NCBI RefSeq assembly: GCF_036417845.1
Contig: NC_089981.1
Location: 9,007,501-9,071,500 of the forward strand
Length of the DNA stretch: 64,000 nt
From: Apteryx mantelli
Lineage: Eukaryota > Chordata > Aves > Apterygiformes > Apterygidae
Direction: 5' to 3'
Shown here in pieces: positions 45,957 to 59,000 of the stretch. Under the pieces are notes generated by a model. It had not been told where the DNA came from and made no database searches. It saw only the letters and a program-made list of their open reading frames with translations. Made by a program: the position numbers and the translations under genes. How positions within the stretch are numbered: position 1 is the first letter of the stretch; every line of letters starts with the position of its first letter.

Positions 45957-47619
45957 GTTGCTAGCACACTCATGTTATCTCCCGACAGGAAACTGGTTCA
46001 ACACCTAGAAGTAATGGGAAACTGGCAACACACAATGGATTGTCTCAGTAGCCACAAGGAAGTACGGTGCATTTTCATCATAGCTTCTGACTAGACTTCT
46101 TTAATTACGCATTGAAATGACTGGTGATACAAGGGAGTACTGTTCCTATTTTTCAGGTGAGATAAGAAAGCGCAGAAAGATAAAATAATTTATTCAGAAG
46201 GCAGCAGCAGCACTGTGAAACACCAGTCCTAGTCCGGCACTACAATGGTTTTTGTGTGACCTCTTTTAGTGTGCCTTTTTTAAGGAAAAAAGTCTGCTTT
46301 TCTTGAGGACATCTATGGAGCACTCTTCTCCCCTCACTCGTGGCCACGGTTGGGTGTACAGTATCATCCAAATGGCCCACTCTGAGGGCAATGGCCCGCT
46401 TGTTCCTGAAGATACATGGTCTTGACACTAGTTCAGACATCATTCTTCCTGTATTGCAATCACCAATACATTTTTTGCCTCTTAGCTAACTCCCCCGGGC
46501 ATTGGTAGCAGGGTAGTTAGAGCTCAGTATGGGCCACAAAGTCCATTAATGGGACAAAGCAGCCCCCATTCAGCCTTGCTGAAATAGGAATATAATGGTT
46601 AGGCTGCAGCTGTGTCAACTTGCTAAGACCTGCCTTAATTACATGGACCTCCACCACCCTGACCTTTGGGACTGCAACTTGTAAACATACAAATAACAAA
46701 TCCACATCCTGGCAGAAGAAAGTAAGAGTTTCCTCTCTTGAAAGAAATGGTGGCAAGCTCTAAATGGTAACAGCAGCAGGAAAACTCAGCTTTGCATCTT
46801 CCCAAAGAGGAGGAGATACCACAAGATCCTCCAGGTTTGGCTGAGAAAGGATTTCTCATTTGCTTGCATCCCCGTTGTCAAGGAAAAGTGGCCATCTTCT
46901 GCTCAGGAATAAATTGGGAAGAGTCACCAAATGAAATACTTTCCATTTAGAGGGTGAAAAATCTCATGCTAAAAGGGAAGGAATCCTGAACAAGAAGGGA
47001 ATCAGTCATCCCTGTAAAGGTTCTACCAGCTTCACCTCACATGAAAAATTATTGTTAATCTATTGGAGGTTACCAGTAACCTGGCTGACGCTCTCAAAGC
47101 GGAGTTCTTATCATGTGGGTGACTGAAAGGAGGTTTCAATTCTTGCTGAGGTCTGTTTCTAGCATAGGCTTCAAGGTATTGCATAGGTAAAAAAACTATT
47201 CTCTTACTGACCTGTTTCATCCAGAAAGGCAAGAGTAGATACTGTAGATACCAAGCCAGTTTATTCCCCCCTTGAGCCAAATCTTCAGAAGTACTTGCCC
47301 ATTTCAAGAAGCAGACAGCAGGATTAAAACCAGCCTATAATGGTTAGGTACACAGTTTAAGTGAGCAAAATGCTTACCCTGCTTAGGTGCACAGAAGACC
47401 AGACTGCCTTTACACACTGAGTTATCTTTGCATAGCTGGCTGTTGTTTATCTCCAACCTACCCAACCTTTTCTGCCCTAAAGCACAGCAACTAGCCCAGC
47501 TAATTCTCAGAAAAGGGCTTCAATGAGCTTGCTATCAACAGGTTGCTCTCTTCCATGGACTACTTGGGAAACTGAAGGAGGAAATTTCCCTCTCCTGCCC
47601 CAACGTGAGTGATCAAACA
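45957..47619. other. Intergenic, no gene recognised
   Basis: No conserved coding or RNA gene seen. Confidence 0.5.
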
Positions 47620-47782
47620 CTGGATTAGGTGCAAATTTGTACAATCTCCATCTGTGCTGACATTTAAAATTCAGCTGGATCGGGCCGGAGCAATCTGATC
47701 TGACTGAACCTGCTCTGAGGAGGAGGTTGGACTTGATGACCTCCAGAAATCCTTCCCAACCTAAATGATTCTATGATTCTAT
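47620..47782 (+). mobile_element. CR1 LINE 3'-end fragment
   Basis: A short copy with the CR1 3' signature: a GAGGAGGTTGGACTTGATGA stretch, CCTTCCCAACCT, and ATTCTATG-type terminal repeats. Only the last 150 bp or so are present and it is more diverged than the copy at 24753. Confidence 0.85.
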
Positions 47783-50700
47783 CTGCAGATTGAAAATGAT
47801 CTTTTTCATCTCTAAAATGAAGAAATAGGCCTACCTTTCTTGCATGAAGGTGTGAGATATTTTATGCCGTATTGACCCCAGAAATAAACTCTTATTTCAA
47901 AAGCTACAAACATTTCATGTACCTTCGTAATAGTGAGTAGCTTCCTTCTTCACTTGAAAGACATCTTACTGAAACAAGTCAGAAGATTTATCTAAACAGA
48001 AAAACTTTAGGACTTCAGATTTACAATAGAGCCCCTCCCTGCTCCAGGTAAATGCCCAGATAAATGTTCTTTGCTTTGATGTTTGCAGAACTATGCAATT
48101 CAGTACTGCCTTTGGAGCAACAGCTCATTCTTTTCCCTGTATGTTGCAGCAGACCTGCAGCCTGGGCGTTGTGAAACATTAGTGGAGTGACACGCTGAGA
48201 AACAACTTCAATATCAAATGTGATATTCTAACACTCAGCTTGCCGCTTCGGAATTCTTTCTTCAGAAAAATGGTGTTACTGAAGTACTTGGTGTATTTAG
48301 GACTCTCGATGCAGTTTAATGTCTGTAAATTAGATCTCCTGCAAGACACCAGGCCTTAATTAGGAGTCTCAGCAGGTGCACTGTAATGAAGAATCTTTCT
48401 GTGAATTAATTTCCCCTACCCTTGGTTAGGGGTCTAGTCAACATCTATTCTAGGCTCCCCCTATAGACAAAGGAAGCAATATCACCTTCAAAGGACAATT
48501 CATCCCATCTTAAGATAAGTGTGATAAGCAGAAGGAATCATCCTCTAAGGGTGTCTTTGTTGTCATTGATCATAGGACATGCCCGTCTCCTTCCCTGCCC
48601 TTACTACTTTTTACTAGTGAAACTGATGACATAAGTGTCCTAGGAAATTCAGTGAACCCTCGTCATGTCTGTCCCTATCAACTGACAAACAAGGCTTAAC
48701 AAAGCTTTAGACTGCAAACTTTAATACAAATTCTTTTAATAATAATAAGACCATATTCACGTAAATAGCAGTACAGTGTAAGATATCAGAGGAATCAGTT
48801 CTGCTTATCTGACTCTGAAGAGCTGCAGTGCAACTCCGTGGAGTTTAAGCATTAAGTATGCCATCTGAATGTGAATCCACCTCTGTTATTAATTATGATC
48901 AAACTTGATAATTCTTCCTCTCATTAAAATGCACAGTCCTGATACACAGTTAGCTGGTTTTTCCACAGAAGACTCCTGTCGTCTCTAATAACACATCTAC
49001 CGTTGGACTCGTGTCCTTTGTTAGATAACCTCTTTGGCTCATGGACCATCTAGTTTCAGGCAGCCTGCTCATCTGTGGAGCAGATATTTTGCTGTGATAA
49101 CCTGTTCATGTGTGGACCATCCAGGCTCAGATTATGTGTCCATCCATCGGCGTAGATTTTTCTTCAAATGCAGATAGAAAATTCTTCAAATGCAGATAGA
49201 AAATTCTTCAAGTAGGTAATCGCTGGTGATTTGCTTAGAGTTCTGGTGCCTCTGCCTTAACACTGCCTTTGCACTTTCACCCAATCCCACATATAATTTT
49301 CTTCTAAGGTCCTTGAATAATTAACTCTTTTGAAGAAAAGAAAAATAACGGTCTATTGGAAGATGTTGACATAGATATCATGTTTTAGTAAACAGTTTGC
49401 CATTAACCTCTCTCTGTTCTTGCAATATCACTGGACACTTATTGAAATTACTTTACGATAAGGTGATGAAGACAGCTGTTCTGGGAAGCTGAGGAGCCTT
49501 TGAGACATACGAACAAAGACCCTTCCCCTGATTCTGGCAGGAGTTTAAGGACATCTCTACCTGCCAGAAAAGCTAGCTTACTTGTGCTACTTCGAGGGCT
49601 TAGAGGTTGTTCGACAAACTGTTGGCCTTCAGAGCAGAGAGCTGAATTGGGTTACTCAGCTGAAGAGTGATCTGCTCTGACTGTCCCTAGCAGCGAAAGT
49701 CATCAGCGGGGCTTAGGCAGGCAGAAATGTCCCAGGTAACGCAGCCTTGGTTGGACTGTGCTTACAGTGGCTGCTCGTGCTGTGGAGTGGGGGCGACTCC
49801 TGGGACAATGAATGTGCAGTGCCATGTGTAAGATGATGAGTGAGGGAAGCTCGTCTGTCTGGGCTGCACCGTGAGGTCTGCAATGTATTTGCATTGGACC
49901 GATTCCTCTTCCAGACTGCATTAGACTGGCAATGTAATGGCTTCTGGAGTTCTTGTCTAGACTATGAGAAAGCCGTGGTGTTCAGGAGATAGCTGGGTTA
50001 AAAGTGGATCAGCAGGTATTGCTTGTCTGGGTTATTTATCTTTCTTTCCTGCAGTCCTCTCTCACAGTTTAGTCAGGAATATCTGAAACCTCCATGGTAT
50101 TCTAGGAAGCATGAAAATGTTTGCTTGCAGAAAATTTGTGCTTCTAGATGCTGCCAGAGTTGCTCTGGGAACTGACTGGTTACTGCTTAATGACACCTGT
50201 CAGTCTTAATGATAAAGCTATGGATATGGAAGAGTGGAACATATTTCTTCCTCAGACACTACGTTTACACATTAAGGGGTCTAAGTGGTTCAGGATGGGC
50301 AGAATGGGTTGCTCTGAGTGATGACCCAGTGAGAGGGAGTGTAGCTTTTTATGGGACCTTTACTTGCAGTCCTTCCTAAGGATAGGGAAAAATGGTCTTA
50401 CACCCATTTGTCTAATAACTCTGTGTGTTGAGGCAGTGTTATAGCAGGTTACGTTTCCTTCTCTGTGCTACTTCCATGGCCAAAGCAGCTGAGACTGAAG
50501 TCTTTCTCTACTGAAGCCAGTGGCTTTTTGTTCTCTACGAGCCAGCTCCCTGAGTCAGATGGAATGTGATCCAAAACCAGAACTCAGGGCAGCATTAAGC
50601 TGCATTAACGTGGACTTGAAATAATTCCATAAACCTGAGCTGGTCACTCTACACTCTTCCTGTAATTCATAGATATAAATATAGACCTTTCAAGGGAGAC

Positions 50701-51509
50701 AGAGACAGGTGTGATCAAACTATGGAGGCAAACAGACTTTTATTTGCCTTCATGAGCTATAGAAAGAGCCTACAAGTTTGGTTTATGCTTTGGCAGCTCA
50801 TTAACAGAAGTCTAAACTTAAGTAAGATGAATCCCAGCCTCAGCATTTGTAAAAAATTCTTCTGTGTGCACATTTTTAGCCTGCGATGCATGTGAATTGG
50901 TTCAAGGATATTCACCCACAACAAAAGAGGGTAGGCTGTCCCTCAGGACCACCTGCTGTGTGGTAACTTTGTTCTTGCATGGAAGACTCGAGTCACCCAC
51001 ATCACTAATACTGTAAACAGTCTAAGGTGCCTGATGAACGTGACCCACTATTGCTAAAAGGTTAATGATCACCTTCAGACTGGGAGTCAGGAAAAAAAAG
51101 ACTACAAGGATGTATGAGGTAAGGGAATGGAAACAGAACATGGAAGCGATACTGCTGAAGTGGTACTAGTTAGCAACAGTTGAAAACAAAGCTGGGATGT
51201 CTTCAAGGCATCAAACTTGAAAGTAAAAACTTAGGTGAAACTATATGCCTTCAAAAGTGTCACAATTGTACTTTCTCAAAATAAAGCTGTAGCTCTTGCT
51301 ATTACAGAAAAGTCTTTAATATTACAGTTATTTCTTTCTTCACTTCTGCATTCACTTTTCTCCTACTTCTGTTGCATAACGAGCAATTATTTCAGAATAA
51401 ATTCATCCATGAACAGCTGTACTCATCATTTCAATTTTTTAAGCACCTGTTCCAACTCCTTTGGAGGTTTTATTGACTGGCAAACAATTTTCTCCATGTA
51501 ACAGTCCGT
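47783..51509. other. Intergenic, no gene recognised
   Basis: AT-rich; includes a tandemly repeated 19-bp AAATTCTTCAAATGCAGAT-like word around 49152-49207. No gene supported. Confidence 0.5.
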
Positions 51510-52378
51510 TCAGTGCCTCATTTTGAGGACCTCCTTGGTCCTCAAGCTGTAGACCGTGGGGCTTACCATTGTATAAAACACAGACATCACCTGGTCTTGG
51601 TCAGGCAAGGAGCCAGAGATGTGGGGTGTGTAGCTGGAGTGCCAAAGGATATGGCAAAAACTATCAAGTGCACAGGAGGAGAAGGCTTTGTGCCTTCCCT
51701 TGCTGGAGTGGCACTCCAGGATAGCAGAGATGATGTAGATGTAGGAAATGCATACCTGCAGTATGACAAAGATGTCACCTAAGATGCAAAATGCTGCGAG
51801 GATGGTCTTGTTAACCCCGATGTCAAAGCAGGAGAGGCTCATCAGGGGTACCACACCACAGAAGTGACTGGTGATGCTGGAATGGCAGAAGGACACCCAA
51901 AAGGCACAGCTGCTGTGTATCATTGAGATTAGAGACCCACAAGAGTAAGAACCAAGTCACAGCTGGGTGCTGAGGCTTCATGACATGACAGCTTTGTATA
52001 GCAGTGGTTTCCAGCTGGTCATATGCCATCACAGCCAGAATGAAACATTCGTTGGTGCAAAATGTAGAGAAACAATACATCTGGGCAGCACAGCCACCAA
52101 ATGAGACAGCTTTGCTCTCTGCTAAGAGACTGGCCACCGTCCTGGGGGGTGATGACTGAGCAGCAGAGGTCTAAGACTGCCAAATGGCTAAGGAAAAGCT
52201 ATTTGGGAGGGTGGTTTGGGGAGACAATCCTTATCAATGCGGTCAAGCCCAGATTTCCAACTACAGTCATCAGACAAATAATTAAAAGCATTACAGTGAG
52301 AGTGGGCTGTGCTTCTGCCTTGTTGATTAGATCTAGGAGGAGGAACTCAGCTACTGTGGTGTAATTTTCTGCTGCCGT
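51510..52378 (-). pseudogene. Olfactory receptor pseudogene, class II
   Basis: The N-terminus (AAENYTTVAEFLLLDL) lies at 52378, but the start codon is ACG. TM1 (VVGNLGLTALI) is followed by a frameshift near 52150-52200. TM2-TM3 continue (VASLLAESKAVSFGGCAAQMY, FILAVMAYD), but sequence after MAYD is missing the usual RYVAICNPL. After another shift (51823-51923 overlap) TM5-TM7 appear with HSSKGRHKAFSSC and VFYTMVSPTVYSLRTKEV, where the NP of NPxxY is SP. It is clearly dead; the family is probably 5/8/9-like. Confidence 0.83.
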
Positions 52379-52839
52379 TTTGCTCAGATATTTGTTCACA
52401 TTAGGTAAGCAATCTTGTCTTGAAACACTCTGGAGAACAACTGGCAAAAAACGATCATGATCATATGCTCCCACTAGCAGTGAGCAGCTTACTTCCTTTG
52501 GTCAATGAGGACAATACTGATTTCATCCAAAATGCCGTTCTGAAATGTAATCACTTGTCTGTGTTATCCCAAACCAGCCATAACATACATTATCTACCTA
52601 GATTGTTCCAGTGTGAAGCTGGAGCACTATGAATGCCACTAAGTCACAGTCTAATAATGGTAAAAACATACGTATCAATGTTCAAGAGTTGTTAGTGGGA
52701 AGTAGGCTAAATGAGACTGCAAAGAGAAGAAATAGTCTCTGACAGACCTTAAAGAGGTAGTAACATTTCCCAGTTCTTTGAATTCTTAAATCACAATTGC
52801 ATATGCTAGTGAGCATTTCAATTACTACTGTTTCCAGGG

Positions 52840-53345
52840 TCTGAGGGCACTAACAGGCCTTAATGGGCCTGATCATCCTCGCCTGAGGCATCCACTTGCA
52901 CCTCCTGCCCATGGGCCAAGGAGCCCCATTTAAGCTCAACCCTGGGCCTTCAGTTTCTGTCTGAGCTTCCCTAGAGGAGCACTGATCTCCAGCTCAGCTC
53001 AGCTCACCTCAGCTCAGCTCAGCATGCAGACTCCATTGCTCTGGACCCTGCCCTGTGGACTGACCTCCCAGCTTGACCCTGGACCTATCTTGTCACTTTG
53101 GGCCTGCCCAGTAGGCACTGGACTCTCTCTGTCCCTGGTTACCCTCACCAGGCCTGATCCTGGCTCTGACCCGCAGGCTGACTTCTCAGCTTGACCTCAT
53201 ACCTGCTTCATCACCAGGAACTCTCCTGGTCATCTGGACTCTTGGTTGAACTTGGCTACCATCTCCAGGTCTTCTCTGCCCACCTGGCTCAGGGCCAGAG
53301 GGACAGGCCCTGGCTGCAGCCTCCTGAACTTATCATTCTACACAT
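52840..53345. repeat. Probable interspersed repeat, unidentified, with (CAGCT)n
   Basis: A GC-richer island in AT-rich DNA with several loosely repeated phrases (GGCCTGATC, CAGCTTGACC, CTGACCT, CTTCATCACC) and an AGCTC pentanucleotide run at about 52990-53022. It has the look of a degenerate LTR or satellite-derived element. I cannot assign it. Confidence 0.4.
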
Positions 53346-53399
53346 CCTGAATAGGGAAAAGGAAGGAAAAAATGGGCACTTCTATGGCATAACTCATCT

Positions 53400-54918
53400 C
53401 ATCATGTAGCAGATGTCTAAGATACTCACATGAACCATTCTGTAAAAATACCTGTTACTTTTTTTTTCCTCCCCCTCCCTATTGAGAAGAAACTAAGATG
53501 GAAGACAGAAACGAAGGCATGCTTAAAGGTATATCTCTAGGTGAGATGAATTCCATAAGCAGGCATATGTATGTAGAGCTACTCCAGATTTATTACAAAT
53601 AAACCAACTATTCCTTCAGTGCCTTACTTATAACTGTGATACTAATATTTTTTTTTTTATTCAGAAAAAGATATTAAAGTCTGCTGGTTGGATTCCAACT
53701 GTTTCCAGTCAACTTGATGGCATTCTTCTAGACAAATGTCTGATAGAAAACACTCTTTGATTAATTCTGCTCGTTCCTGCACCAAACCAAGCTCCATTCA
53801 CACTCATAACAAACTGACTGTCTGACTAGTAGGTACATGGACATATGAATTCATGAGCTGACTTTTGAAGGTGTGCAGGATATACAAAGTTACCTGTGAA
53901 GACAGAAATGGATGGAGAGCATCTTTGGGGAAAATAAGGTTTCACATGCATTTGTCTGCATGGGGTTACAATGATATTCCAGAGTAGATGTCAACTGCAC
54001 TTAAACTCCACGACTATGAAAAGAGTTAAATTCATATCCATTTTCACTTATCACGTCTTTATTAAACCAAAGGTAAGTAACTGCAATTTGTTTGCACAGA
54101 AGAATACATCACTACAATCTGCTGCTGCTGTATCAATTCTATCAATGAATTGGACATACAAGCCACAAAGAACACGTGTGAAAATGAGGCTATTCTAGGA
54201 TTCCTAGACTGTAACCTTCTAGTTCCACATTGTCCTGAAATGATGTTTTGCTAAATTTCAGTCTACTTTTAAATAGAAACAGACTTTATCTCTGTTATTT
54301 CTGTTTTGTATAACAGAGATGGTCTCTTTCCAAAATGTTGAGAAGATTTGGATTTATTCCACTCTTGGTAATACCCAGCACTCTGAAAAAGAAGGAGATC
54401 TGAAAAGGCTTTCATCTGGTTAACAGTGGAGCTTCTATATGTATGTATAGACATCTGGAGATCAAGGGTCTATAGGCAAATCTGGTAAATAATCCAGTCC
54501 TTACTGAAAGAAAAAAAAAAAAAGTCTCAGAAGCAATTACATAGCAACTTATGGTTGGATCATACAAGAACTTCCAAAGTGAACACAGATGTTACTTCCC
54601 AGTTGAGAAAGCAAGCAACTCTAACTGTGTTGAAATCCAGTGTTATAGCAGGCAGGATTAAGTAGTGGGTGTGAGAAAATGAATGGCCATCCTTCATAGC
54701 AAAGAAACTAGAGATGGGAAATAGATCTTTCAGCTACTAATTTCTAAGGCCAGGAAAACGCAAATTTCATACTAACCAGTGCAACTAGTAAATCCCCTCC
54801 TACATAATGTAAGAGTTAGAAAAAAGAAGAAGTAATTTTTTTTTTAATTTGATCTTAGTATGTAATATGGCTCAGATATCTTTCTCAGCTCCAATATTTC
54901 AGGATACATGAGAAAGTA
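53400..54918. other. Intergenic, left flank of duplication copy B
   Basis: AT-rich, with A/T homopolymers near 53460, 53649 and 54509. No gene recognised. This stretch may extend the duplication, but its counterpart would lie left of the window. Confidence 0.5.
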
Positions 54919-55499
54919 ACCAGGTTCTAATTACACTCACTGACTTGGATTCCCCAGTCTGAAGGACAAGATGTGAGGTTTTTGCTGTCTGTGCTATGGC
55001 TGTCTATGTTATAAGGTATATGATCTCAGAAGTAATCGCCTTCACCTAAGCTGTTCATCTCGTGTTCTTCATAGTTTACGAAGAAGATTCATGGATCCTG
55101 GGCTATGAAGATGTCCCTTCTAAGAAAAGATGAACGGTGCCCAAGAAGTGTCCCCCTTTTTTCTTTATTAACTTTAAAGGAAGATTAAATTGACGAGGTC
55201 AGATGAACTCAAATCTGCTGCAGAGGTTTAAATTTGGGTAAGATCAATCAATGTGCTCAGCTATAACTGGAATAAGCCGGGACAGCCTTTTGCTCAAGCC
55301 TATGACTAGATGCATAGTCAACTATCTGAAAAGAGCATGTCGGATATTTTTGTGCCACAACACTCAGACATGATGCAATGCAATGTTGGTCAGTACAATA
55401 TAATACAAGATAATACATTAAAACAAGTAGCAGCAGTAAACAATAAGTATCACCTATGTACAAAATAGAAGCTCTCCAAATGATGTGTGTATATAACTG

Positions 55500-56021
55500 A
55501 TGGTATTATCAACAAACGTTGAAAAACAGAAACTTTCTCAACCATCTTACTTATTTCGAATCCCCATTTTCAAACAAATAGATAGGGTCCAAAAACTTTC
55601 TCAGCTCTGTGGACATGCTATGATCGTGCTTTGCCACCAGATGGCGAAGGCACAAACCTCAGTGTGTATAAATGTGTATACACTGGTGCTGATGTTTTCC
55701 GGTAAGTTGAAGATGGCTATTTTATTTGTTGGATTTTCTTTAGCCATAGTAGGGCGCTACATTTTAAAAAACTTTTCTGAAAATTGTCATAATTCTCCCA
55801 CACAAGTTAATTATGAAAAGTCATACAAGGGGACATCCATAGGTAAAGGAGGAAGTGACACAATCCAGTATTATAGCTGGGGAGGCAGCACAAGTATTTG
55901 GGGAAGCAGAGTAAAGGGAAGACAAGAGGATTTTCTTCTGTGCGGTGAATTGAATAACTGTGAAACTTCCACCTTGCAGGAACTAAGTTACTGTGCTCCT
56001 TCAGCAAATTATCCATTATGA
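55500..56021 (+). other. Unidentified open frame, copy B (173 codons)
   Basis: Longer allele of the copy A frame at 698-979. The conserved part has one hydrophobic segment (about residues 70-87), then a Gly/Ser-rich stretch containing YYSWGGSTSIWGSR, ending near a Pro-Leu stop. Reading through both sites that are stops in copy A makes it the longest non-GC-rich open frame in this part of the unit. Family unknown. It could be a fragment of an old retroelement or a chance frame; only expression or homologues would decide. Confidence 0.22.
55634..55647 (+). promoter_or_regulatory. Possible CTCF-like motif, copy B
   Basis: Same 14 bases as at 670-683, unchanged although the surrounding duplicated DNA has picked up substitutions. 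Confidence 0.3.
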
Positions 56022-59000
56022 ATGTATTAATTATGTCACCAAATACGTCAAAAGTTCAACATCTGGCAACAAGAGAAATACAGGGAGTTACATTATCTGT
56101 TTGTGTTAGAGTAACTGACTCTTAGGATTCAGTTCATCTCGCCTAAATTCAGGCATCCTACTGAAGGACTTCATGCTGGTGCCTGGGTGGTTGGAGATCT
56201 CTCAGTAGAGATAAAAGGGAGAAATTAGGGAGGATTGTGGGTGAAAACACTCATGTCATCTACCAGGAAGCACCTAAAAGCTTTGTCTGAATCTAATCTA
56301 GTCATCTAAACCCCCTCTGGACTCAACGGAGAGAGACAGGCAGCTCCTGGAGATGATTCAACTTGTCCTAAGGAAGACGCGCTCTGTGAAGATGCTAACT
56401 TCTTTCTCTCTGATGAACACAGAGGAAGCCTGATTAGCTTTAAATAGGTCACTTGCATACAGCTAAAGCTCAGTAAGGAAGTCTTCCCGTATGTTTTCCC
56501 CAAGTGTTTCACACCTATGAGCATTTGAAAGAGTAATCATGGAGCCTGGCCTCCTGCATTGCTGTGGTATGGAAATATGGTGTGATGGCATGGCGCAGAA
56601 CTGCAGGCTTGGGAGGGTAAGGCTGGTGGATTTCCAGGGCAGGAGTTCTGTTTTTGTTTTTTTTACACATGCACGTGCAATTTCACACATGCTTTCTCCA
56701 TGTCATGTTGATTAGGCTCCATGCATCCCAGATTTCGGGATGTGCATAGTTTACTGTGCACATAAAGACAGCCAGAAGAGCACAGGGTGCAGCTCAGTGT
56801 GATATTTCAGAGAATGTGAAATGCATCTCCTGGACAGAGCTGTGCAGTAGATCCAGACCCAGCATGGATCTTGAGCACATGCCACATGTCTATACAGCAG
56901 ATGGGATTCATCTCCCCGCAGTTAAGCTATTTAAAAGTTAGGTGACTGAATCTAATCTGGTTGTCTAAGCTGCCTTTGTAGTAAAGGAAGGAGACAGGCC
57001 ATTCAAGAAGATAATTCATCATCTCTCTCTTGCAAACTCATCTTACAGGGAAGTGGGACATTTTCCATTTCCACTCATTTCCTGGTGGTATTTTAAATGC
57101 TATCTTAAATTTGCCCTCACTCCCACACCTGCAGAAAGAGAAGGAAGGTCAGAAGCAGTGGGGGAGTCATTGACATTCCTGGTGGAGGCTGCTCTCCAAA
57201 GATCTCCCATCTTTGGGCAAATAGTGTTTCTCTTCAATGGTGAATTCCTACTTCTCTAATCTTCCTTTTGCATGAGAGAGCAATGTTGAAACACTGAAAT
57301 GTCTTCTGGGTCAATTATGCTAAATTTCAATTGAGAAAAATCAAAATGCTTCACTTTGATCATTTTGAATCATTTAATTTCAATAAATAAATTATTAGAT
57401 ATTTCAGAATGTATACCATAGACATTGCAATACAGTCATGTAGTATGTAATAATAGAGTGTGTTTTGAATTAAATGAAACTAGACAAGAAAGTAGGTTTG
57501 AAAAATGCTTTGGAAACTGGAAGTGCTTCTCCACCTCAAATGTAAGGATGGCTCAAAGTCAAACTATACCAGCTGACTAGCTGGGCAGTTGGTTTAAAAG
57601 GAAGTGCTAAAAACCTGGGAATAGGAGCACTTAAGGAGATGATTTATTTTTATTTATTTTTCCTTGGGAGATGTTGTGCTGGAAGCGGGAAGGGGACCTG
57701 GCACTGTGGGATGCGTGGAGGAATACTGGGGCTATTAAGGTAGTGGTAATTCTGCATGTGTGTCCATCGCATGCATCTCTAAGCACACGAGGTTTATCAA
57801 CTGGAAATAACTGAGTATGTAATTACCTCACAGGAACAGCTTTTGGGAAAGAGGTCTTCAGATATGCATGGGTTTGAGGGCAGACTGAAATAGCAGCAGG
57901 TGGCTATGGCCCAAAAGTGAAGGGGCTCAGCTGGACTTCAGGGAGAAATAACAGAATGGTGGAAACAGTGAATTTAGGAGCAGAGTTAGCCAGCTACAAA
58001 CGAGGGACATGTCTGCAGAGGATGGGCAAATGACTTTTTTGCAATTTCTGATCGCCTCACAGCCTGTCTTTGCTTGAAACAAGGTAAACCCTGGCCTCAG
58101 CTCAGTTCTGCCATTACGAGCATTCACAGTCTGTGTCGTTACCTGTGGAGGCTAGGTTGAGTGCCAGTCTGGACTTCCAGCTGCTTGAGCTTATCTAGGT
58201 AGTGCCCTAAACTGCGCTTCTCACGCTCGCTTCTGTCACTTGCTCCAATTACTCGTTTCTTCTCCTCCTGCTAGGCTGAGCCATGTCTCCTTTCAGTCCT
58301 CTCCTCCCTTCCTTTGCCTTCCCTCCATCCAGAGTCAGCATCCTCACGCACAACCTAACCAGGCCACCACAGCGAGACCATTCTTTCCCCAAACAGCCCC
58401 TGGAGTCTTCCTCAGCTGAGTCCCTTGCTCCAGGAGTTCAGCCAGACCTTGGCACTTACTTCACAGACCCCCTCGGTGTTGGCTGTAGCCTGTGCGGCCA
58501 CCAACACATCCAGGTTCCCCCACCCCCTGGACTCTACCTTCTTCAGCCATGGCCTTGCAAAGGAAGCCACAGAGTTGTGCAGGGACAGCCCTGAAGAGCT
58601 GGAATTTACTACCCGCTACCAAGGATACAGAAAAAAACAAGGACACAGTTGCCAGTTTGGGGAGGGGGCTGTTCTTCCTTCCTTGCCCCACTCCTTCAGT
58701 GACCACCTCCATTTATGCCCCACTGAAATTTTCCAGGATTCTGCTGTGTTGGGGTCTTGGCAATTTTGCTGCCATTACTTAGAAACACAATTTTTCATTT
58801 AATTTTAGAATAAAGAACATTCTGAGGGAGCCTAGCAGGGAGGATGGAGCCCACCTGCAATGTGAGCTGCAGGGAGGGATTATTCCCTTGCAACAGAACT
58901 ACCTCAGAGCATCTTGTCTCTATGTCTGAAACACAAATGGCCATGAAAGAAAAAAGGATCGTTCTCAGCCCCATGTCTAAAGGCAGCAGCTAAGTCTGTA

